Assembly: GCA_002432085.1 (NCBI GenBank)
Contig: DJFN01000248.1
Coordinates: 6,310 to 17,442, forward strand
DNA from: Flavobacteriales bacterium UBA5871
Lineage (GTDB): Bacteria > Bacteroidota > Bacteroidia > Flavobacteriales_D > Crocinitomicaceae
Length of the DNA: 11,133 nucleotides
Direction of reading: 5' to 3'
The notes under the pieces are model-generated. The model did not search any database. It was not told where the DNA came from and saw only the letters and a list, made by a program, of their open reading frames with translations. Shown here one piece after another: positions 1 to 5,847 of this stretch (the first letter of the stretch is position 1; each line of letters opens with the position of its first letter). A program made the translations under genes and the position numbers.

Positions 1-183
1 GAGTTCGTTGAAGAAGCCCAATCCTCGCGGATCTGCCGATTCCAGCTGGTATTCCGGGTCCCAGTTGGCGGAAATGACTTTCGGTTGTCCTGAACCGGAG
101 CCCGCCGGACTGTCGAATACCCACAGCAGCAAGGCTATCAGTACGATAGCGCTCAAAATTCCTATGAGGATCTTCCGGTTCAT
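1..183 (-). CDS. DUF4350-type membrane protein, N-terminal part
   Basis: Only the first 61 codons lie in the window; the gene continues past position 1. The start ATG (181-183) overlaps the stop of the DUF4129 gene in an ATGA arrangement, so the two are probably translationally coupled. The fragment opens with MNRK and a hydrophobic helix (about residues 5-22, ILIGILSAIVLIALLLW), followed by a short Gly/Ser linker and then WDPEYQLESADPRGLGFF. A membrane anchor followed by a DPxGL segment is what the beginning of DUF4350 proteins looks like, and DUF4350 is the usual partner of DUF4129 and SpoIIM in Bacteroidota. The biochemical role of this family is unknown. The assignment rests on 61 residues plus context; any other anchored protein of the same cluster is a possible alternative. 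Confidence 0.7.
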   Translation of the reverse strand, partial: MNRKILIGILSAIVLIALLLWVFDSPAGSGSGQPKVISANWDPEYQLESADPRGLGFFNEL

Positions 184-1058
184 TTATGTTGTTGCAATTG
201 TTTGTAGTAAGCGTCCAGCGTCGGCTGCATACTGAAATAAGCATTGCGGTCGATGTGGTAATCGCCGTACCACACCAGCTCGTAAATCCCGACCACTTTC
301 CCGAAGTCGTATGCTGTCGGGCGGCCCTGCATTTCGATGATGTAGTGAATATTCGTTTTTTCTTTCTTCCAGAAGATCCAGCGCTTTTCGATCAGCTCTT
401 TCATGGCGAACAGAAAGTAAATCCGCACACATTCGCGGTAATCTTCGCGTCCCATGGCTTCTTCGAGGCGCAGCTCGAGCTCGGTTTTGGGGATCGATGC
501 CGGATTGAGGTTTTCCTCCAATGGCTCGAACGGAATCGTCGACGGCTTCGGCTGTCGGTTCTTAATGACGAAGTAAATGATGATCGCCAGCAGGATCAGC
601 AACAGGATGATCAGGAAGTATTTCCAGAAATTGCCGGAAAAATCAGGTCCGTCAATGTCCGGAGCGTCGACATCGGGTGCATCCACATCCGGGAAATCGA
701 TCGGTTCCGGTGGCGCAATGGATGGATCGCGCTGAATCGTTCCGCTGCCGCCTGAGCCTGCACCCGGGTTATTCGGCGTGCGACGACCCTGCTGGATCTG
801 GCGCGACGAATAAGGCAAACCGCGGTACGGCGTTGTGGTCGAGCTTCCTTGTCCGACAGTCGTTGGCTGCGATTCGTTGATCGAGCTCGGATCGATATAA
901 GAATCCGTTTTCGGGCCTTTGTACTCTTTCGCAGGACGGAAACCGTGTTTATCGTGGATTTCCTTCCATTTTTTTTGCAGTTTTTTGCCATGCGCGTCCT
1001 GTCCTGTACTCATGAACGGCAACAACAGCAGGACGATATGAAAGAGGTGTTTAATCAA
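180..1058 (-). CDS. DUF4129 domain membrane protein
   Basis: The C-terminal part (about residues 188-290 of 292) matches DUF4129: a helical ELRLEEAMGREDYRECVRIY segment, then KTNIHYIIEM and the ELVWYGDY motif near the end. The domain also occurs at the C-terminus of bacterial transglutaminase-like proteins; its function is not established. Order: signal-peptide-like segment (residues 1-20), low-complexity Ser/Thr/Gly/Pro region (50-120), acidic Asp-Pro repeat (121-139), transmembrane helix (about 144-165), basic stop-transfer KNRQPKP, then the cytoplasmic DUF4129 domain. There is no suitable ATG before 1013. I chose TTG at 1058 because it yields MIKHLFHIVLLLLPF, a plausible signal sequence, and overlaps the SpoIIM stop by only 8 bases. 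The open frame extends to a TTG at 1097, and ATG 1013 would lose the hydrophobic segment. It overlaps both neighbours, so it sits inside one operon. Confidence 0.8.
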   Translation of the reverse strand: MIKHLFHIVLLLLPFMSTGQDAHGKKLQKKWKEIHDKHGFRPAKEYKGPKTDSYIDPSSINESQPTTVGQGSSTTTPYRGLPYSSRQIQQGRRTPNNPGAGSGGSGTIQRDPSIAPPEPIDFPDVDAPDVDAPDIDGPDFSGNFWKYFLIILLLILLAIIIYFVIKNRQPKPSTIPFEPLEENLNPASIPKTELELRLEEAMGREDYRECVRIYFLFAMKELIEKRWIFWKKEKTNIHYIIEMQGRPTAYDFGKVVGIYELVWYGDYHIDRNAYFSMQPTLDAYYKQLQQHK

Positions 1059-2973
1059 AATCGGCTGCGGTTTCCTGGTGGCGCTTGCGCTTTCCAAAGT
1101 TGCTGAATTCGGCTTTGAGGCCCTTGGCGCTGTTCTTTTCGTTGATGTCGCTGTAAATAAAGCCCATCATGATCATGAAGAACGGCAGCATGAGGAACAG
1201 GAACAGGCAGTAAACAACCTGTCGCGTAATGGAAGCCGGAACCATGAAATCGGCCATCAGGTTGCGGGAAATATCGCGAACGAAACCGGCGAGCAAATCC
1301 AGCAAATCCGGGAAGAACGGCTCTTCAACGAAACGACCGTCGTGGATACTTCCGACAAATGCGATCGGCTGCGAGAACAGGAACGTAATAAGCGATAATA
1401 CGATGATCGACAGCAGGATATTTCCGTAAGCACGGGCGCTGTAAGAGAATCCTCTGCCAATTCGGTCGCCGATGGAACCGTCGCCCAAGGCGAAAGTGGT
1501 GCCGTTGAGCCAGAAAAGCGGCACAAGGAATAAAACGAGGAACATCCAGTACCACGGAAGCAGCATGATCATCGCATACAAAAGGATGTTACACAACCAC
1601 ACGCCGATGAGCTTCGAACCGAGGAAACGGATGAACTCTTTCCAGGCGAGCTTTCGTTCCTGGTTTTTGAAACAATAAAATACGGAAATGGCCAGAATGC
1701 TGAAGACAACCGTCCAGCCGAGCAAAACCAGCCAGTCCTGTCCGTTCTCGAAGCCGAAGCCCATCATGATAGAAAGCTGTGCCGACCAGTCGAACCAATG
1801 CTGATGCGTCAGGTCGTCGTAATGACTGATGTCCTGCAGCGCGATCATAACCGCCACGATCGGCAGGGAGAAAACCGCGTTAATTTTCAGGATTTTCCCC
1901 ATGTGAACGCGGTAAAATGCGAACGTGTCGGCGAACATCTGTCCGAAAGTGCGCAGCTTGCTCAGGTTGAAACGATCCTGGTATTGGTATTCCGGAACGT
2001 GTTTTTCGTGAACGAGCTCCGGGTATTTGCGGGCCACGTACATCGGGTAAATGACGTAATAGAAAATGATGATGGAAAAGCTCAGCAGAATGAGTGTCCA
2101 TTTCGACCATTCGGGCAGCAGCTGGTAATTGTGTGTCACGTAGCTTTCCAGGAAGCCGGCCACGAACAGGAACGGCACCATACTCATCATGATCTTCAAC
2201 CCGCGTCGGGCCGAAAGCTGCAGACTTTGCAAACGCGTGTACGAGCCCGGGAACAGCCAGCCGTTGCCGAGTGTAATTCCAGCTCCACCGGCAATTACCA
2301 ATGCGCTGATCTCGAACGCACCGTGGATCCAGATGCCGAGGAAGGAAGTGAGCAGCACGCCTTTCAGGTGGAAGAAGTACTGGAAAGCGCCCAGCATCAC
2401 GCCGTTCTTGAAGATGATAATATGTGTTCCGATGGTAAAAAACACCCCGAAAATGAACGAATAGAATGCGACCTTAATGTTGTTCAGGCTGATGTCCAGG
2501 AACATACTCAGCTGGTTGTCGTCTTCGTAGACCTGCAGCGGATTGCCTTTTGCGATGTTTTCAATGGTCATGTCCACATAGCCGTCGCCCATGATCACTC
2601 GCGGGAAATCAGGATTGAAATGCGTGGTAATGGCGCCGAGTATGGCCCAGAATACGAAAATGCACAGGGCGAACAGCAAATGCTTGCGTGAACGATAGAT
2701 TTCGATCGGCAGTGAAACACGCCAGACGGTGAGGAATTTTTTAAATGATTCGCTCCTTTCCTTGTGAACGAGATTGTGGATGCCCTGCGCGATCTGATTC
2801 AGGTAAACTCTTACAGTTCGGCGGTTATAGAACGTCTGAGCATAGCTCAGGTCGTCGGTGATATCCGAATACAGATCCGCGATCTCTTCCGGATTTCCCT
2901 CTTTGCGTGCAGCCAGCTCCTGGAAACGTTTCCATTTCTCTTTGTTTTGCTCTATGAAGGAGGTTTCTTTCAT
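1051..2973 (-). CDS. SpoIIM-family membrane protein with long C-terminal membrane extension
   Basis: Residues 1-320 of this 640-residue protein are a SpoIIM (stage II sporulation protein M, DUF95) domain. It has a charged cytoplasmic N-terminus with a YAQTFYNRRTV stretch, a first helix near 98-116, a predicted extracytoplasmic loop (118-160), and the core with IFKNGVMLGAF, then HGAFEISALVIAGGAG and WLFPG. Non-sporulating Bacteroidota carry this family next to RDD, DUF4129, DUF4350, MoxR and DUF58 genes; its substrate there is unknown. Ordinary SpoIIM-type proteins are about 320 residues. Here a second half (about 335-610) follows with further hydrophobic helices near 363-380, 413-433, 455-487, 518-534 and 586-606, ending in a highly charged tail (KRKRHQE). 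I do not recognise this half with certainty; it looks like a polytopic domain of the DUF4013/glycerophosphodiesterase-membrane type. ATG at 2973 is the natural start. It probably heads the operon, 216 bases after the anti-sigma gene. Confidence 0.85.
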   Translation of the reverse strand: MKETSFIEQNKEKWKRFQELAARKEGNPEEIADLYSDITDDLSYAQTFYNRRTVRVYLNQIAQGIHNLVHKERSESFKKFLTVWRVSLPIEIYRSRKHLLFALCIFVFWAILGAITTHFNPDFPRVIMGDGYVDMTIENIAKGNPLQVYEDDNQLSMFLDISLNNIKVAFYSFIFGVFFTIGTHIIIFKNGVMLGAFQYFFHLKGVLLTSFLGIWIHGAFEISALVIAGGAGITLGNGWLFPGSYTRLQSLQLSARRGLKIMMSMVPFLFVAGFLESYVTHNYQLLPEWSKWTLILLSFSIIIFYYVIYPMYVARKYPELVHEKHVPEYQYQDRFNLSKLRTFGQMFADTFAFYRVHMGKILKINAVFSLPIVAVMIALQDISHYDDLTHQHWFDWSAQLSIMMGFGFENGQDWLVLLGWTVVFSILAISVFYCFKNQERKLAWKEFIRFLGSKLIGVWLCNILLYAMIMLLPWYWMFLVLFLVPLFWLNGTTFALGDGSIGDRIGRGFSYSARAYGNILLSIIVLSLITFLFSQPIAFVGSIHDGRFVEEPFFPDLLDLLAGFVRDISRNLMADFMVPASITRQVVYCLFLFLMLPFFMIMMGFIYSDINEKNSAKGLKAEFSNFGKRKRHQETAADFD

Positions 2974-2980
2974 CAGGTTG

Positions 2981-3010
2981 GCTAAAAATAAACATTTAGA
3001 GAATTTTAGC
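2981..3010. repeat. Short inverted repeat before the SpoIIM gene
   Basis: GCTAAAA (2981-2987) and TTTTAGC (3004-3010) form a perfect 7-base inverted repeat separated by 16 bases, beginning 8 bases upstream of the SpoIIM start. The minus strand here also contains TATTTTTA (2983-2990), one mismatch from the Bacteroidota -7 element TAnnTTTG, though no good -33 TTTG is placed upstream. It could be an operator or 5' leader hairpin, or chance in an AT-rich leader. The rest of the 216-base gap shows nothing else except the CT/GA-rich hairpin next to the anti-sigma stop. Confidence 0.3.
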
Positions 3011-3149
3011 GCATAGATATGAAGTCTTTTTTGAAACCGACATTGGAAGAGCCAGGTCGGCGGAAAAAGGGAATCGATGACAATGACGAAAAATCGCAGT
3101 CAAAACACGATGAGAGTTAATTGAAGTGAATTCGTAACGGACGGAATAT

Positions 3150-3181
3150 CCTCCCCTTCGGTCCCCCTCCAAAGGGAGAGG
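3150..3181. repeat. CT/GA-rich hairpin after the anti-sigma gene
   Basis: CCTCCCCTT (3150-3158) pairs with AAGGGAGAGG (3172-3181) with a single bulge, around a 13-base loop that can itself fold through CCCTCCAAAGGG. It starts nine bases beyond the anti-sigma stop codon. On the minus strand it is not followed by a T-run, so it is not a standard intrinsic terminator. Related CTCCCTTTGGAGGG-like elements are dispersed between genes in many Bacteroidota genomes; that this is a family member is from general knowledge and was not checked by search. Confidence 0.45.
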
Positions 3182-3189
3182 CAAGCAGA

Positions 3190-4230
3190 TTACAAGCTTG
3201 CCGAACGGTGCGAAACTTCCAGTTTGCCGATGCGCAGGTAGAAGCCGCCCGGTTTCTTTTTCGAAGCTTTCGCCGTACGGAAATCCACCGGTGTGTCCAG
3301 TCTGGAAGCAAGTGTCTTGGTTACAGGCTCGATCGGATTTCTCATTTCCACAGGTTCCCACGCTACGTCGTTGTTGGACGGTGCCGGTTCCTGCTGTTTC
3401 GGCGTGATCACCGGTGCCTGCCATTGAGCCAGCTCGTTCGACTGATTTTCCAGGCCTCGAAGCTCATGTTTCTGCAACGGATTCACAGCGGCGGTCTCGT
3501 TGCGGCGATCCGGTGCCGGATAGCGCTTGATCTGTTGCTCCGGACTTCCCGGTTGTTTGTAATGACGAACAGGCTGTTTATCACCCGGCGAAGAAGAACG
3601 GTTTGTTCCGTTTTCGTTTGGATTGGTCACCGTGTTCGTTCCGTTTGTGGCTTGACCGTTATTCGGAACAGAATCGGTTGCGTGCTGAGCGATCGGCTGG
3701 TTGCCGTTGTTGCCCGCAGGTTGTTCCGTTCCGTTCGGAATGGCCAGCGTAATGATCAGCGCGAGTCCGGCGGCTACGGAAAGTCCGGTTATCCACATTG
3801 GGATAATGCGTGCCGGCTTGCGTTTCAGGGCGGTTTTATTGGTGAAGACTTCCTGCGGATTGGCCTGCAATTGCGTCATCGCATAGAGCTTCGCATCGTT
3901 GCGGTAGAAAGCGTTTGCTTCCAGCCAGTTTTCCAGCTGTGCTTCTTCCTGTGGAGAAAGCAATCCTTCGGTACGGGCGATGAGGAAATAGTCGACCGTT
4001 TCCAGCGACAATTCGGAAATAGCAACCGTGCGTTTCATCGCCAGTTTTTCCATCTGATCCATGGCTTCCTCGGGTGCAGTGAGGCTTACCAGTTCGGTAT
4101 CGTCGATGGCCAGATCCGGGTTGTCTGCCAGGAATGCTTTAAAGGCAGCAAGGGCTTCACCGTGGAGGTTGCCTTCCAGGTAATCGAGGTAAAACGCCTC
4201 GTAATTGCTCTTATTGATTTCTACGCTCAT
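3190..4230 (-). CDS. Probable anti-sigma factor, single-pass membrane protein
   Basis: 346 residues. The start ATG (4228-4230) overlaps the sigma-factor stop in an ATGA, the typical layout of a sigma/anti-sigma pair. The cytoplasmic N-terminus (1-140) holds two similar helical units: residues about 10-42 (YEAFYLDYLEGNLHGEALAA...) and 79-112 (VDYFLIARTEGLLSPQEEAQ...). Each has the pattern aromatic, L/I, x-E-G-x-L, acidic helix, W/F-L, as seen in the N-terminal helices of FecR-like and other anti-sigma proteins. There is no cysteine, so the HxxxCxxC zinc motif of classical ZAS domains is absent. A transmembrane helix follows (about 143-163), then an extracytoplasmic part very rich in Asn, Gln, Pro and Thr (165-315), and a conserved-looking basic/hydrophobic end (KKKPGGFYLRIGKLEVSHR). 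The open frame continues upstream to 4587, but that part is antisense-free shadow over the sigma gene in another frame. The role is inferred from context and topology. Confidence 0.75.
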   Translation of the reverse strand: MSVEINKSNYEAFYLDYLEGNLHGEALAAFKAFLADNPDLAIDDTELVSLTAPEEAMDQMEKLAMKRTVAISELSLETVDYFLIARTEGLLSPQEEAQLENWLEANAFYRNDAKLYAMTQLQANPQEVFTNKTALKRKPARIIPMWITGLSVAAGLALIITLAIPNGTEQPAGNNGNQPIAQHATDSVPNNGQATNGTNTVTNPNENGTNRSSSPGDKQPVRHYKQPGSPEQQIKRYPAPDRRNETAAVNPLQKHELRGLENQSNELAQWQAPVITPKQQEPAPSNNDVAWEPVEMRNPIEPVTKTLASRLDTPVDFRTAKASKKKPGGFYLRIGKLEVSHRSASL

Positions 4231-4712
4231 GCTACCAGCTCTATATCTTTCAAATACGTTTTCAATGCTTGTCGCGCCCGGAAGATGTACACCTTTACCT
4301 GCGATTCGTTCAGGTTCGTGATACCGGCGATCTCTTCGTACGAATACCCTTCGTAATCGCGCAGCAGTACAACGGTCTTCTGCACTTCCGGCAAACGGTC
4401 CAGCGCTTCGTGAAGCACTTTTTGAATGTCGAACAGGTGCGAAGTATCCGGCGTTCCGTTTCGCTCGATCACCTCCAGGGTTCCCGAACGGTTTTCTTTC
4501 TTCATCACATCCACCAGGCAATGGTAGGCAGTCGTGAAGAGGTACGATTTTACTTTTTCCGCCTGTATGTCTTCGTGGCGCTCCCACACTTTTGCAAACG
4601 TTTCCTGGACAATGTCGTCGGCGAGCATCTTGTTCTTGGTGTGTTTTACCACAAACCTGAACAGGTTATCCGCGTATTCATCAATGGCCTTATTGTAATC
4701 GTTTACATTCAT
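4227..4712 (-). CDS. ECF (sigma-70 family) RNA polymerase sigma factor
   Basis: 161 residues, the normal size of an extracytoplasmic-function sigma factor. Region 2 is visible at residues about 15-75: NLFRFVVKHTKNKMLADDIV, then QETFAKVWERHEDI and the SYLFTTAYHCLVD segment that recognises the -10 element. Region 4 is at about 98-155: LDRLPEVQKTVVLLRDYEGY, SYEEIA and ESQVKVYIFRARQAL, a helix-turn-helix for the -35 element. The linker between them is short, with no extra domain. ATG at 4712 is chosen; a TTG four codons earlier is also in frame. The gene overlaps the anti-sigma candidate by four bases, so the pair is likely co-transcribed and, as in most such systems, may control its own promoter. 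The target genes cannot be read from the sequence; the downstream SpoIIM cluster on the same strand is a candidate. Confidence 0.93.
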   Translation of the reverse strand: MNVNDYNKAIDEYADNLFRFVVKHTKNKMLADDIVQETFAKVWERHEDIQAEKVKSYLFTTAYHCLVDVMKKENRSGTLEVIERNGTPDTSHLFDIQKVLHEALDRLPEVQKTVVLLRDYEGYSYEEIAGITNLNESQVKVYIFRARQALKTYLKDIELVA

Positions 4713-4721
4713 GTAGCATCG

Positions 4722-4785
4722 CAAAGTCAGAGGTAAGACTCTTTCGTCCTTCTAAAGTTACAGCTGAATTGCACTTTTTTCGAAA
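4722..4785 (-). promoter_or_regulatory. Candidate promoter(s) of the sigma-factor operon
   Basis: Two minus-strand sites each match the Bacteroidota -7 element TAnnTTTG with one mismatch. TGACTTTG (4722-4729) lies 9 bases before the ATG, with TTTA (4753-4756) 23 bases upstream. TAACTTTA (4753-4760) has TTTC (4782-4785) as a possible -33 box 21 bases upstream. Which is used, or whether an ECF-type promoter operates instead, cannot be decided by eye. Confidence 0.35.
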
Positions 4786-4880
4786 AAAAATTTAAGCGTC
4801 TGAAAATTAGGGGTTTTGATGATGAATTTTTCACCACAAAAGGCACAAAGCTCATTGATGCACTGTGTGTGGTTCGAAGC

Positions 4881-4897
4881 ATCCGCCTCAGGCGGAT
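4881..4897. repeat. Hairpin ATCCGCC-TCA-GGCGGAT
   Basis: A perfect 7-base stem with a 3-base loop lies in the left half of the inverted-repeat element. It shares the core CCGC(C/T)TCAG with the right-hand hairpin at 5011-5028, suggesting a common repeat family. No T-run follows on either strand, so it is not a typical terminator. Confidence 0.6.
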
Positions 4898-5010
4898 AAC
4901 ACAAAAGTTAGATATAAAATCCAATCCGCACATTGATGAAAGTTCGTCGGCCATGACTGAGTTAAGCTTCCAATTTTGTTGAAGAAACGGTTTCTTCTCT
5001 TTTGTGTAGG

Positions 5011-5028
5011 CTTCCGCTTCAGCGGAAG
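5011..5028. repeat. Hairpin CTTCCGCT-TC-AGCGGAAG
   Basis: A perfect 8-base palindrome with a 2-base centre (a 7-base stem with a 4-base loop is sterically more likely) lies in the right half of the same element. It matches the 4881-4897 hairpin in position relative to the outer arm and in core sequence. No T-run follows. Confidence 0.6.
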
Positions 5029-5148
5029 GCGCTTCCAACTATGCTAGTACTTAGCCTGCCTTTTGTGCCTTTGTGGTGAAGAAAAAAACCACACTACCTT
5101 CGAAATCCATCCTCGCACTTTTATCGTAATTTGGAATAAACAGACACC

Positions 5149-5661
5149 ATGAAAAATACCGTTTTCAGCATTTTATCCTTTCTCGGATTGACACTCACGG
5201 CCTGCCACGCGCAAACAGAAACCGATTCGACCAAAGCCGAAATGCCGCCGAAAGAGCGCGGAGCTTCCGGTTACAACCTGCTCACGCCTCAGCAACAATA
5301 TGTGATCCTGCAAAAAGGAACCGACCGCGCTTTTACCGGCGATTATTACAACAAGACCGATAAAGGCCTTTACATCTGCCGTCAGTGTAATGCGCCGTTG
5401 TACGAATCCGACGACAAATTCGAGTCGCATTGCGGCTGGCCTTCCTTCGATCAGGAAATCAAAGGCTCGGTAATTCGCGTTCCGGATGCCGATGGTCAGC
5501 GCACGGAAATCATCTGCAGCAATTGCAAAGGCCATCTCGGCCACGTATTCTTAGGCGAAGGCTTCACGGATAAAGACACGCGTCATTGCGTCAACACGAG
5601 CTCGCTGCTCTTCGTTCCGGCGGATAAGGTGAAGGATATTCCTCCGACGATCAAACCGTAA
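5149..5661 (+). CDS. msrB: Peptide-methionine (R)-S-oxide reductase, lipoprotein
   Basis: MsrB reduces the R-epimer of methionine sulfoxide in oxidised proteins back to methionine, normally with thioredoxin-type electron donors. The domain fills residues about 42-160 of 170: LTPQQQYVILQKGTDRAFTG, the zinc pair CRQC (77-80), HCGWPSFD (94-101), the second zinc pair CSNC (123-126), GHLGHVF (128-134) and RHCVN with catalytic Cys147. Cys95 in the GWPSF motif is a possible resolving cysteine. The N-terminus MKNTVFSILSFLGLTLTAC has a signal peptide with a lipobox (LTAC, Cys19), so the enzyme is predicted to be membrane-anchored outside the cytoplasm. ATG 5149 is the only start giving the intact signal. 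A possible -7 element TAATTTGG (5127-5134) precedes it with one mismatch. It is divergent from the sigma gene and stands alone. Confidence 0.95.
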   Translation: MKNTVFSILSFLGLTLTACHAQTETDSTKAEMPPKERGASGYNLLTPQQQYVILQKGTDRAFTGDYYNKTDKGLYICRQCNAPLYESDDKFESHCGWPSFDQEIKGSVIRVPDADGQRTEIICSNCKGHLGHVFLGEGFTDKDTRHCVNTSSLLFVPADKVKDIPPTIKP

Positions 5662-5664
5662 CAG

Positions 5665-5827
5665 TTGGTGAGTTTTTTGAGTTGATTAGTTTTTGAGTTG
5701 GAAGTTGGCGAGTTTTGGGGGTCTTTGGTAGCTGGTCTCCGGATCTTCATATCCAAAGTTCTGACGTCGTTAAAGCCTATTCAGCAGATAACTAGCAACT
5801 TCCAACTCGTAACTTCCAACTAACAAC
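5665..5827. repeat. Low-complexity inverted repeats between msrB and the esterase gene
   Basis: The gap is dominated by GAGTT/GTTGG words on the left (5664-5715) and by their complements, AACTTCCAACT words, on the right (5796-5826). The longest pair is a perfect 13-base inverted repeat, GAGTTGGAAGTTG (5695-5707) and CAACTTCCAACTC (5796-5808), 88 bases apart; AACTTCCAACT recurs at 5811-5821. Between them are weaker pairs CTTTGG/CCAAAG (5723-5728, 5753-5758) and GGAT/ATCC. Such AACTTCCAACT-rich spacers are common in Flavobacteriales genomes. No gene or T-run terminator is seen. Confidence 0.5.
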
Positions 5828-5836
5828 TAAATGCTG

Positions 5837-5844
5837 TAACTTTG
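5837..5844 (+). promoter_or_regulatory. Bacteroidota -7 promoter element before the esterase gene
   Basis: TAACTTTG is an exact match to the Bacteroidota -7 consensus TAnnTTTG. It ends only three bases before the ATG at 5848. No good -33 TTTG lies 19-23 bases upstream (the place holds TTCC). If it is used, transcription would start at or within a few bases of the start codon, giving a leaderless or nearly leaderless mRNA. Confidence 0.45.
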
Positions 5845-5847
5845 CGC

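Larger units (their letters stand above)
4827..5085. repeat. Nested inverted-repeat element in the sigma/msrB gap
   Basis: The 436-base gap between the divergent sigma and msrB genes has no convincing gene, but it is built symmetrically. The outer arms are TTCACCACAAAAGGCACAAA (4830-4849) and CTTTTGTGCC with TTTGTGGTGAA (5060-5080). They are complementary apart from a one-base T-run shift on each side of GTGCC. Inside each arm lies a GC-rich hairpin (4881-4897 and 5011-5028), and further in is a perfect 9-base pair ACACAAAAG (4899-4907) / CTTTTGTGT (4999-5007). The centre (4908-4998) has no further obvious pairing. Words such as CTTTGTGCCTTTGTGGTGAA recur between genes in many Bacteroidota. 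The element could be a MITE-like repeat or a decayed mobile remnant; no target-site duplication was identified. Confidence 0.55.

Noticed and set aside
186..755. 189-codon plus-strand frame opposite the DUF4129 gene
   Set aside because: It is a shadow frame opposite a gene with clear DUF4129 motifs and operon overlaps on both sides.
1798..2691. 297-codon open frame on the plus strand inside the SpoIIM gene
   Set aside because: It lies in codon register opposite a clear coding gene, contains no recognisable motif and is rich in His/Gln/Arg, as expected from an antisense shadow.
3208..4356. 382-codon open frame on the plus strand opposite the anti-sigma gene
   Set aside because: It shares codon boundaries with the minus-strand gene, has no domain, and has Arg/Phe/Cys-heavy composition; it also runs across the sigma/anti-sigma junction.
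4231..4587. 119-codon N-terminal extension of the anti-sigma frame
   Set aside because: It runs through the sigma-factor gene in another frame and reads as low-quality Arg-rich sequence; the ATGA overlap gives the proper start at 4230.
4727..5038. 103-codon minus-strand frame in the sigma/msrB gap
   Set aside because: It covers the inverted-repeat structure, has no recognisable motif and starts inside a repeat arm, so non-coding repeat is the better explanation.
4827..5085. CRISPR array or insertion sequence
   Set aside because: There are no regularly spaced direct repeats and no transposase frame; the repeats are inverted and nested.
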